The translations under genes and the position numbers were made by a program. The notes under the pieces were generated by a model that was not told where the DNA came from, did not search any database, and saw only the letters and a list, made by a program, of their open reading frames with translations. From NCBI GenBank assembly GCA_947568835.1, contig OX387610.1, positions 4,938,001-5,002,000 of the forward strand: a stretch of DNA of 64,000 nt. Reading direction: 5' to 3'. This DNA comes from Protonemura montana (lineage: Eukaryota > Arthropoda > Insecta > Plecoptera > Nemouridae). Below, piece by piece: positions 21,301-26,900 of this stretch; the first letter of the stretch is position 1, and each line of letters starts with the position of its first letter.

Positions 21301-23035
21301 GATCTAGCCAGTTGATCTCAAATAACCTGGATAGAGCATAGGATCCAGCCAGCTGATCTCAAATAACTTGGATAGAGCATAGGATCCAGCCAGCTGATCT
21401 CAAATAACCTGGATAGAGCATAGGATCCAGTCAGCTGATCTCAAATAACCTGAATAGAGCATAGGATCCAGCCAGCTGATCTCAAATAACCTGGATAGAG
21501 CATAGGATCCAACCAGCTGATCTAAAATAACCTGGAAAGAGTATTGGATCCAGCCAGCTGATCTCAAATAACCTGGATAGAGCATAGGATCCAGCTAGCT
21601 GATCTCAAATAACCTGGAGAGGGCATAGGATCCAGATAGCTGATCTCAAATAACCTGGATGGAGCATAGGATCCAGCCAGCTGATCTCAAATAACCTGGA
21701 AAGAGCATAGGATCCAACCCGCTGATCTCAAATAACCTGGATAGAGCATAGGATCCAACCAGCTGATCTCAAATAACCTGGAAAGAGTATTGGATCCAGC
21801 CAGCTGATCTCAAATAACCTGGATAGAGCATAGGATCCACCTAGCTGATCTCAAATAACCTGGATAGAGCATAGGATCCAGCCAGCTGATCTCAAATAAC
21901 CTGGAAAGGGTATTGGATCCATGGGAGCATAGGAGCGAAGATGAACTCAAGATCATGGACTTTTAAGATGGCGGCCTTGGCTTCAAAGTCTCTCTACGAT
22001 AACCTTTATCAATTTTATTTCAGATCATTAGAAGCTCTAGTCCAGTTTTTATTCTAGGACTCTGATCGCTCTGAAGTGGTTTTTTAGAAATAAAGGTACC
22101 TTTTCTTGGGACAAGCTACTAACTGAATACTCGTCTAGTGTGACCTTATTACGTTTGATCAGATAAATCTGGGGAAACTTTTGAACGAAACATCTTTAAC
22201 ATCCTTTCGTTTACCTACTAGGAAGAAAATCGCTACCATGAAGATATCTTCGGCGTGACTAGACACGGAGTCACCCACGAGCCGCCGTCGAAGACACCGA
22301 CAAAGACATTGACGTTGGCGTCGGCGTCGTTGTCGACATCCGACAAGAGAAAACAGCCTGGTCTAGTTGGCAGAGTATTTTGCTGTTCAGCAAGCACAGG
22401 TAAAATAACAATTTAATAGGTATTGGATGGGTGACCATCATACACATGACCAGTTCTGTTCGGGAGAGAGGTTGGAGGGATGAAAGTTAAGCAACACTGC
22501 GCTGAGTCGGGTATTGGATGGGTGACCATCATACACATGACCAGTTCTGTTCGGGAGAGAGGTTGGAGGGATGAAAGCTAAGCAACAGTGTGCTGAGTCA
22601 GCTATTGGATGGGTGACCATCATACACATGACCAGTTCTGTTCGGGAGAGAGGTTGGAGGGATGAAAGTTAGAACAACTTCACTCGCCTTGCTAATCAAC
22701 CTCTCGACAGCATGGATTTGTGGAGGAATTCTGCTGTTCGTGTTGTACCGTCCTTCGGAAGGGACGTTAAGCCGGTGGTCAGGAGTAGGCTACGTGCTGG
22801 CACCGAGTTTCCTCTCCTCCCTTCTCGAATAGGTTAGATTTATCATAGTCGTCATCATCATCTACTCATTCACCGACGCCGTTAGACCAGTGCCGCAGGG
22901 CCAGTTGTCAAAACAGTGCGTCGTTAAACACTGCAAATCAATCAACAATTTAACAATGCACAATAGTTTTTGAACCAGCGTCGCATGTATCCGAGAATGT
23001 TGACAATGTTTTTATTTATCTTTCCAGTCAACTAA
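3294..23035 (+). CDS. NOS: Nitric oxide synthase gene (21+ exons, about 1,150 aa)
   Basis: Nitric oxide synthase normally oxidises L-arginine to citrulline and NO, using NADPH, FAD, FMN, heme, tetrahydrobiopterin and calmodulin. I joined 21 exons whose splice phases all agree: 3294-3380, 5667-5797, 6346-6508, 7388-7621, 7823-7962, 8511-8685, 8954-9182, 9601-9748, 10921-11065, 11155-11259, 12137-12324, 13043-13195, 14102-14256, 14981-15059, 15480-15661, 16868-17028, 17764-18062, 18258-18385, 18918-19099, 20534-20725, 22222-22399. Seen: zinc motif CTAKQC (residues 32-37), heme Cys117 in NASRCIGR, calmodulin-type basic helix (about 420-453), ATETGKS (460-466), an insert before [17 protein letters not shown] (868-873), GPGTGIAPF (943-951) and [10 protein letters not shown] near the C-terminus. 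Length matches animal NOS. Odd: the residues equivalent to murine iNOS Gln257, Tyr367 and Glu371 are Ser227, Asn290 and Lys294, so L-arginine use is uncertain. The last exon is not settled. The family call is secure; full activity is not. Confidence 0.95.
3934..4014 (-). repeat. tRNA-derived element, family 1
   Basis: Reverse complement reads as a decayed tRNA (AGCTCAGTTGGT-like box A, GGTTCGT-like box B) and matches copies at 16404, 38099 and 46089. In NOS intron 1. Confidence 0.6.
4404..5080. repeat. 7-bp tandem array (GGACATA)n, about 96 units
   Basis: Variants AGACATA, GGACAAA and GGGCATA are interspersed. Because 21 bases make seven codons, the - strand stays open in three frames (YVLCPMS repeats), which is a by-product of the period. 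In NOS intron 1. Confidence 0.95.
5546..5635 (+). mobile_element. 5S-derived SINE, 3' tail fragment
   Basis: Ends in the family tail GTGCGTCGTTAAACA, 30 bases before NOS exon 2. It probably supplies part of the 3' end of intron 1. Confidence 0.6.
5667..5797 (+). CDS. NOS: NOS exon 2 (zinc tetrathiolate motif)
   Basis: Residues 30-73, beginning [13 protein letters not shown]. The C-x4-C pair (Cys32, Cys37) is the zinc-binding motif of the NOS dimer interface, and the following Ser matches the pterin-contacting position. The exon continues with [19 protein letters not shown], the first helix of the oxygenase domain. Acceptor TAG at 5664-5666; donor GTAAGA. The motif lies upstream of the first in-frame ATG pair at 5700, which shows that this exon is internal rather than the start. 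Confidence 0.9.
6346..6508 (+). CDS. NOS: NOS exon 3 (heme-ligating cysteine)
   Basis: Residues 73-127. Contains [18 protein letters not shown]: Cys117 is the proximal heme ligand and Trp111 the stacking tryptophan found in all NOS. Acceptor TCCAG and donor GTAAGC are both strong. Confidence 0.96.
7070..7145 (-). mobile_element. 5S-derived SINE, 3' tail fragment
   Basis: Contains TGGCGCTAGTCTAATGGGGT and the GATGAGGATGAT stretch of the family tail, inverted, in NOS intron 3. Confidence 0.5.
7388..7621 (+). CDS. NOS: NOS exon 4 (oxygenase core)
   Basis: Residues 128-205. Carries the typical oxygenase strings [29 protein letters not shown] and DFRVWNPL, followed by YAGYENEDG and [10 protein letters not shown]. 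Phase 0 at both ends. Codon use is markedly GC-rich compared with the flanking introns. Confidence 0.96.
7823..7962 (+). CDS. NOS: NOS exon 5 (substrate channel, Gln to Ser)
   Basis: Residues 206-252, [20 protein letters not shown] then [17 protein letters not shown]. In mammalian enzymes this stretch reads LLQANG or VLQANG, and its Gln holds the arginine carboxylate. Here the position is Ser227 (TCA, 7886-7888). The splice acceptor is the TATAG ending at 7822. The joins to both neighbours are in phase. Confidence 0.93.
8003..8104 (+). repeat. Solo relative of the 63-bp satellite
   Basis: AGCACTGGCTTGACTTGGGT, then GGAGAATGTGTCGTGATGTC and CATTCAACGCTTAGAGG. It resembles both the monomer and the right edge of the array at 33.6-35.4 kb (TTTAATGCGCTGAGGGG). 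In NOS intron 5. Confidence 0.8.
8511..8685 (+). CDS. NOS: NOS exon 6 (substrate pocket, Tyr to Asn and Glu to Lys)
   Basis: Residues 252-310. [11 protein letters not shown] and PAVSGMLLD align with the family, then [17 protein letters not shown] replaces the usual FSGWYMGTEIGVRDYCD. The glutamate that binds the arginine guanidinium is Lys294 (AAG, 8635-8637), and the adjacent tyrosine position is Asn290 (AAT, 8623-8625). Trp289, Arg298 and Asp299 are kept. The exon is otherwise open and well spliced, so it is not an obvious pseudogene exon. Confidence 0.95.
8705..8895 (+). mobile_element. 5S-derived SINE heads, tandem dimer
   Basis: Two copies, 92 bases apart, of the 5S rRNA-like part (GTTGGCAACACCGGCTCTCG, GAGATCACCGAAGTAAAGCA, GGGTGACCACC) with no SINE body. 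In NOS intron 6, ending shortly before exon 7. Confidence 0.75.
8954..9182 (+). CDS. NOS: NOS exon 7 (pterin site and dimer interface)
   Basis: Residues 311-387. Includes [33 protein letters not shown] and [14 protein letters not shown]. The two tryptophans of DWVWIVPP are the pterin-stacking and neighbouring residues of the family and are both present. Confidence 0.96.
9601..9748 (+). CDS. NOS: NOS exon 8 (end of oxygenase domain)
   Basis: Residues 387-436. Begins [12 protein letters not shown], equivalent to SGSITPVFHQEM; the pterin-contacting Phe position is Tyr. Continues PAWKTHVW, then the basic start of the calmodulin-binding segment ([10 protein letters not shown]). Confidence 0.94.
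10170..10865 (-). mobile_element. 5S-derived SINE with four internal 91-bp repeats
   Basis: Reading on the - strand: 5S-like head, then four tandem copies (period 91) of the block from the 5S box C (GGATGGGTGACCATC) through the CCAGTTCTGTTCGGGAGAGA segment, then the body and tail. It fills most of NOS intron 8. Confidence 0.85.
10921..11065 (+). CDS. NOS: NOS exon 9 (calmodulin helix and FMN P-loop)
   Basis: Residues 436-484. [17 protein letters not shown] completes a basic amphipathic calmodulin-type helix, followed directly by [19 protein letters not shown], the flavodoxin FMN-phosphate loop. Acceptor TACAG at 10916-10920. Confidence 0.96.
11155..11259 (+). CDS. NOS: NOS exon 10 (FMN domain)
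   Basis: Residues 485-519. Contains [18 protein letters not shown], the second FMN-binding loop. Donor GTGAGT at 11260 opens straight into the 41-bp tandem array. Confidence 0.95.
11272..11955 (+). repeat. 41-bp tandem satellite, about 16 units (array 1)
   Basis: Unit CTGATCTCAAATAACCTGGA / TAGAGCATAGGATCCAGCCA / G. Most units contain GGATCC and CAGCTG. It fills most of NOS intron 10, starting right after the donor. Confidence 0.95.
12137..12324 (+). CDS. NOS: NOS exon 11 (autoinhibitory-type insert)
   Basis: Residues 520-582. After [14 protein letters not shown] comes a charged, Ser/Glu/Lys-rich segment of about 40 residues ending GGVLANV. This sits where the constitutive mammalian isoforms carry the autoinhibitory loop and inducible NOS does not, suggesting calcium-responsive control. 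The function is inferred from position only. Confidence 0.93.
12325..13042. other. NOS intron 11
   Basis: AT-rich; no recognisable repeat or gene seen. Confidence 0.4.
13043..13195 (+). CDS. NOS: NOS exon 12 (FMN domain, third loop)
   Basis: Residues 582-633. [20 protein letters not shown] is the typical VFGLGS...FCAFG loop of the FMN domain. [11 protein letters not shown] matches the GDE..GQ..AF stretch of the family. Confidence 0.95.
13196..14101. other. NOS intron 12
   Basis: AT-rich. No tandem array or SINE recognised. Confidence 0.4.
14102..14256 (+). CDS. NOS: NOS exon 13 (FMN-FAD linker)
   Basis: Residues 633-685. [20 protein letters not shown] followed by a divergent linker and [14 protein letters not shown]. 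It aligns loosely with the linker of vertebrate NOS. The splice phases on both sides support it. Confidence 0.88.
14390..14575 (+). mobile_element. Dispersed element with CTGCTGAGCAAACGAGCCGG core
   Basis: Begins near TAACTTTCTGCTGAGCAAAC, includes GTGCCACCCGATGGCGCT, and ends near AATTGAGCGTAGAC. Other copies: 19655, 52740, 61490 (inverted), 63810. Probably a SINE or MITE. Confidence 0.65.
14575..14880 (+). mobile_element. 5S-derived SINE, 5'-truncated
   Basis: Lacks the 5S head. Retains TTATCAACCTCTCGACAGCA, the GATTTGTGGAGGAATCCTG body and an AATCAATCAATC tail. In NOS intron 13. Confidence 0.75.
14981..15059 (+). CDS. NOS: NOS exon 14 (start of FAD domain)
   Basis: Residues 685-711, a short basic exon ([20 protein letters not shown]) matching the HKKRV...SRQNLQ region before the FAD domain. 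Acceptor TTTTTCACAG and donor GTAAGT are strong, and its phases fit its neighbours. It is too short to be seen by simple ORF scanning. Confidence 0.88.
15480..15661 (+). CDS. NOS: NOS exon 15 (FAD domain)
   Basis: Residues 711-772. [20 protein letters not shown] and VLPEN match the STIFVRL...YQPGDHLGVFPGN signature of the reductase module. Confidence 0.95.
15785..15860 (+). mobile_element. Dispersed element Y fragment
   Basis: AAACTATTTGAAATGGGTTT then GAATGCTAAGTAAGGGACAAC, shared with 27085, 28430 and 58745; the partner half (ACTCATGTCTACTTGATTT) is absent here. Confidence 0.6.
16404..16479 (+). repeat. tRNA-derived element, family 1 (Ala-GGC-like)
   Basis: GTCCGGATAGCTCAGTTGGT and GGTCCCGGGTTCGTAACCC give D- and T-arms, and the anticodon loop would read GGC. 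The acceptor stem pairs poorly. The element is flanked by CCCGCGAAAGCTGGAA and GTCTAGCTTCCTTTCCATCA, as in the 38.1-kb copy, so it is a repeat rather than a tRNA gene. Confidence 0.7.
16639..16674 (+). repeat. (GGT)n microsatellite
   Basis: About twelve GGT units in NOS intron 15. Confidence 0.9.
16868..17028 (+). CDS. NOS: NOS exon 16 (connecting domain)
   Basis: Residues 772-825. Contains [20 protein letters not shown] and [11 protein letters not shown], matching LPPCT...YLDITTPPTPLQL. It is the most GC-rich exon of the gene, and none of its frames was obvious until the phases of exons 15 and 17 fixed it. Confidence 0.93.
17190..17335. mobile_element. MITE-like element with terminal inverted repeats (copy 1)
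   Basis: Starts GTCGGGTCTTACCAAAAT and ends near ATTTTGATCAATCCGGAC, decayed inverted ends. Interior CACTGCATGTGATTGGCAAT is shared with copies at 51758 and 57335. In NOS intron 16. Confidence 0.7.
17764..18062 (+). CDS. NOS: NOS exon 17 (FAD binding)
   Basis: Residues 826-925, the longest exon. Contains [21 protein letters not shown] (FAD-binding Arg-x-Tyr-Ser), [12 protein letters not shown] and [11 protein letters not shown] placed the donor at GTTAGT (18063), which gives the phase required by the next exon; a GTACCT three codons later is the alternative. Confidence 0.94.
18258..18385 (+). CDS. NOS: NOS exon 18 (NADPH ribose/pyrophosphate loop)
   Basis: Residues 925-968. Contains [20 protein letters not shown], the NADPH-binding glycine loop and following helix. 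The acceptor is TCCACAG at 18251-18257. Confidence 0.96.
18918..19099 (+). CDS. NOS: NOS exon 19 (NADPH domain)
   Basis: Residues 968-1028. [20 protein letters not shown] matches [25 protein letters not shown] matches TAYSREP..PK. Confidence 0.95.
19655..19900 (+). mobile_element. Dispersed element with CGAGCCGGCAGC core
   Basis: Second copy of the element at 14390, here longer: it continues past GATTAATTGAGCGTAAAC into CTCAAATGCGAGTTATCTGC. In NOS intron 19. Confidence 0.65.
19970..20022 (+). repeat. 9-bp tandem repeat (GACAGTTT T-type), 6 units
   Basis: ACAGTTTGACAGTTTGACAG repeats with a nominal period of 9. In NOS intron 19. Confidence 0.85.
20534..20725 (+). CDS. NOS: NOS exon 20 (NADPH domain)
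   Basis: Residues 1029-1092. [31 protein letters not shown] and ANQFIDQLK match KYVQDVL...GGHIYVCGDVTMA. Its donor is GTATAA, a weaker site than the others. Confidence 0.95.
21040..21920 (+). repeat. 41-bp tandem satellite, about 21 units (array 2)
   Basis: Same unit and orientation as the array at 11.3 kb. It fills NOS intron 20. The right flank (AAGATGGCGGCCTTGGCTTC) is the inverted counterpart of the right flank of array 1. Confidence 0.95.
22222..22399 (+). CDS. NOS: NOS exon 21 (C-terminal tail)
   Basis: Residues 1093-1152. Begins [13 protein letters not shown], the conserved end of the NADPH domain, then a lineage-specific Thr/Ser/Lys-rich tail ending RVFCCSAST. If spliced at GTAAAA (22400) to the acceptor at 23027, the protein ends two codons later (Val-Asn-stop, TAA 23033-23035). 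Read-through instead gives a stop at 22416-22418. The first option is preferred because it uses two usable splice sites. Confidence 0.85.
22415..22950 (+). mobile_element. 5S-derived SINE with three internal 91-bp repeats
   Basis: Three copies, period 91, of the GGATGGGTGACCATCATACA / CCAGTTCTGTTCGGGAGAGA block, then a normal body and tail ending GTGCGTCGTTAAACACTGCA. Lies just after NOS exon 21. Confidence 0.85.
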
Positions 23036-23093
23036 TAAAAGAACGCTGGTCCAAAGCAGCCGCAGAGAAATCTCGGCTTCAATTTGCAATCAG
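23028..23093 (+). CDS. NOS: Possible last or alternative NOS exon
   Basis: 66 bases between a good acceptor (TTTCCAG) and a usable donor (CAG/GTACTT). From exon 21 in phase 1 it gives an immediate stop, so it could be the terminal exon with 3' UTR. In the other two frames it is fully open (22 codons, phase 0 in and out), so an alternative C-terminus is possible. Confidence 0.35.
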
Positions 23094-23189
23094 GTACTTT
23101 TCTAAATATATGTAACGTCAATTTTATTATTACACTGTAGTTACAAATTTTTAGTTACAAGAAATCACTGCATCAATACTTTAATATAA

Positions 23190-23195
23190 AATAAA
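23190..23195 (+). terminator. Candidate NOS polyadenylation signal
   Basis: AATAAA about 155 bases after the proposed NOS stop, inside the 740-base gap between the converging NOS and lipase genes. Base composition is AT-rich here, so a chance match is possible. Confidence 0.35.
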
Positions 23196-23771
23196 GAAAT
23201 TATGAATAGTTATTATTTTTCTTGCATTTTTCTCATAAGCCTTTACTGCACATTTTCAGATTATGACTTCTATATATTGAATGTTATCAGATCCTATGCA
23301 TTTATTAATCAAAATATCTGGTTCTTATGCCAACTCCTATATGTTTAGGCCCATCTGGTTTGGTAGCATAGGTTCTGTTGTCCCATAAGCATGCTTATCC
23401 CTAATCCCTAATCAGTATTCTGTGAAAATGAGTTTCTCTTGATTTTAGCTAAAGGGTTTACTAGAAATGGTAAACCCTAAAAACTTTAACTGGTAAATCT
23501 TTACAGTTAAAGGATTGCATTTTTCATCCCCTTAGCGATTGACAGTCTATTTGCTTGTCAATCAGCTTATGCTGAGTCAACCAAGTCGAATACTACAGCT
23601 TCTTGCATTAAGCGTCTTGTCTCTTTGTTTCCCCTTTCAATCCTCCCATTAAGAAGTCGACAGTACACAAGCTGAAAAATAGTGAAGAGACCACATCGAG
23701 TCGCGACACCACACAACATTTAAAATATACGTTATTATATTTGGGTTTGAGCTGTTTCCGAGATTTGAACA

Positions 23772-23921
23772 CTAATACTTCTTCATGACGGCTAAGACGT
23801 CGTTGAAGACGAGGTTCATGATGTCTATGGCGAACGCGAAGTCCATGTGGTTCGCGTGGTCTTCCGACAGACGGTGCATCTTGACCACGTTGGGAAGATC
23901 ACGACTTAATCGCAAGACAGC
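23772..23921 (-). CDS. Lipase exon 8 (catalytic histidine, stop)
   Basis: Residues 378-426 and stop [16 protein letters not shown] then [20 protein letters not shown] match LLLPKLPNL and [20 protein letters not shown]; His402 completes the triad. Acceptor TTTCAG at 23922-23927. No clear polyadenylation signal follows; the nearest AATAAA on this strand is at 23301-23306. Confidence 0.94.
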   Translation of the reverse strand, partial: AVLRLSRDLPNVVKMHRLSEDHANHMDFAFAIDIMNLVFNDVLAVMKKY

Positions 23922-26900
23922 CTGAAACGTGAGGAAAAAGATAATTTTTTTTTCTTGAATGATTGCAGTAAGAAAGCTGACGCTCTGGAGGATTAGCAAA
24001 AATGATGGGACAAGACTAAGCGGTGGCTGGTCATTGGTGGTTTTGGACAGGATCAGCCAACACAGTATTAAAGGGACAAGGCTAAGCGTTAGCTGGCCCT
24101 TGGTGCTGTTGCACAGGAGCTGCCAACACAGTGTGTCAAAGGGACAAGGCTAAGCGGTGGCCGGTCATTGGTGCTTTAGGACAGGAGCAGCCAACACAGT
24201 GTGTCAAAGGGACAAGACTAAGCGGTGGCCGGACCTTGGTGCTGTTGGACAGAAGCAGCCAACACAGTGTGTCAAAGGGACAAGACTAAGCGGTGGCCGG
24301 TCCTTGGTGCTGTTGGACAGGAGCAGCCAACACAGTGTGTCAAAGGGACAAGGCTAAGCGGTGGCCGGTTCTTGGTGCTGTTGGACAGGAGCAGCCAACA
24401 CAGTGTGTCAAAGGGACAAGCCTAAGCGGTGGCCGGTCCTTGGTGCTGTTGGAAAGGAGCAGCCAACGCAGTGTGTCAAAGAGACAAGGCTAAGTGGTGG
24501 CCGGTCCTTGGTGCTGTTGGACAGGAGGAGCCAGCGCGGTGTGTCAAAGAGACAAGGCTATGCGGTGGCCGGATCCTAATGAGGATGGATGCTGCATACA
24601 GCCCAGCGCAGTGTTCTCCTGTTTGTTTTAATTATGTTTCGAAGAATGGCAATGCGTAGAGGTGAAATTCAAGAATACACTCCCACATTAATTGCATTTA
24701 ATTGTTTTCAACGAACTTCCCTGGAAAGTATTTTTCAAAAGTGGCATAATTATGCTGCTGCAACATAAAATGCAATTTAATGAGACAATCCAACATGTAA
24801 ACCGATTGTTATCGCCCTCCCCTAGAGGGTTATAGAAACAAAACAAGTAACTGAACTCAAGAGAATATCAATTGCATAAATGTATGTATAATATAATTTT
24901 GCGACAAAGCATGATCCATTAGGTAATTAGAAGCTGTATGCCAAATAACATCCCGGACCCTCACAGAGATGTTTTGCATTATTACCCTTTTAACAGGTAC
25001 ATTGGATGTAACCCTAATGAACCGGTTTTTATAATAGGCATAACATTCCTGACTGATTCGATGGGATTGTCAGTGGTGAGCTATCTACCAGCCAGAGCGG
25101 GTCATACTGTGTTTCTCTAGTTCAAGTACTGGGAAGTGGTCGTGTTTGAAGTTTTCTGAGATGTTAAGTGGCAATCGAAGACGTTTTGTGCACTAAGAGA
25201 CTCAAGATGGTAACTGGATCTCAAACATCGATGAAAACAGAACAGGCTAGTCTATGTCCACTCAAGGTATGTGAATAAGCTTTTTTTAGATCTCTCTTGC
25301 AGCGAATACCACGTGGGTCAACTATATCTTAAATATTAAACTGAAATGGAGTATATCTGTATGTTTTTAATTGTACTTCAGGATTGATTGATTGATTGAT
25401 TTGATTGTTGGATTGATTTCTTAGACAAGGGTATCAAATCGTTGTGCCAACGAACTTTGAAAGTAGTGGCTTTGAAATTGAGTCTGTCTTTTTGTCTGGG
25501 TGTTTTCATAGAAACAAATTGGATAATAATCGAAAATTGATCGCCTAACTAGTTTAATAGTTTATAATAATAGTTTAAGTTTAGTTTAAGTTTATAGTTT
25601 CAGTTTATTTTAATAGTTTTGAAGTCTGAGCGAAGCTGGGTAGGAATACTAATTTAAATAATTACACTGGTTTCGACAGGACGAAAACACTGCTAAATAT
25701 AAAACTCAATCTAGTTTAGGTATACCAAATGACACTAAATGCATCGATCAACATTTTTTCACGAAGAAAGATTTAACCCATGTCGTGGTTAGTGGGAAAA
25801 ATTGCTGTGCTACGTTATTAGGCTATGTATTTTCGACTACAGATCATCGCTGCGAAGTATATGTCCTACAATTTGATTTAACAGTTCTACTCGATATTAA
25901 TAAAACAATAAAATTGAACCATTTTTACAACAGTAATAGACAATTTTGCATAAAAAAAAATTCAAAATTAATTTCAAAATGAATAGGTTACAATAAGCAT
26001 GTGGGATCTGAATGAATCTACCCAATGAAGGAGTCTTTACTCACGTCTGGATGAAGAAGAGCGTCGTTCATGGCGTAGTGGAGCGAGACAGGAGTCGTGA
26101 TTCGTGTGAGATTGTACAGAGGCATGTCACGACGCCTTCTGGTCTTGTCATACCACTGGAACCGATCTGCAAGAATCACAAGTTCATCTCTTGGTTGGTC
26201 CGCTATGAATGAGGGGTTGATTAATTGTTGAGAGGTAGCTGTTTATAGGTTAACTGGCTTGAAATCAAAATAAGTCATACAATGTTTTCCCCCTTTGAGT
26301 TACCGAACGGTTTAACTTGTTGGAAACGCCGGTCCTCGTTAGATCACCAAAGTTAAGCAATACTAAACTAGGTCAGGTATCGAATGGGTTACCACCAACA
26401 GTTTTGGCGTGTTTGAAAGAACTGTTCTTGTGAGATCATCGAAGTTAAGCAACTCTGCGCAGGGTCACGTTTTCGATGGGTGACCACTGAACGGTTTGGC
26501 GTGTTGGAAACATCGGTCCTCGTATAATCACTGAATTTGAGAAAAATAATGCTAAGTCAGGTATTAAATGGGTGAACATTTTCCCAGTTATGTTGGGAAG
26601 AGAGGTTATAGGGTTTGTTTGATGTTAGTACAACAGTCTTATATGCCTGCTTATCAACCTCTTGACAGCACGGACTTGTGGAGTACCAACTAGCCAAAAG
26701 TGATATTTGACTGAGGTCTCATGTCAGTAACGCGGGCTTACCCTTCCCCCTACCAACCAACAAAGTTTGTTGTCAAAAAAAAATAGTTTGTTGTTTGCGT
26801 CCGTGAAACTAAATAAGTACTAAAAAATAAATGTATTGCCTCAACTCAATGAAATTTGTCAATATGCTCTTGAGGAAATTAATTGATATGAAATGCTAAT

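Noticed and set aside
24640-24690. Small-subunit rRNA fragment (GTAGAGGTGAAATTC)
   Set aside because: The match is about 15 bases without surrounding rRNA similarity.
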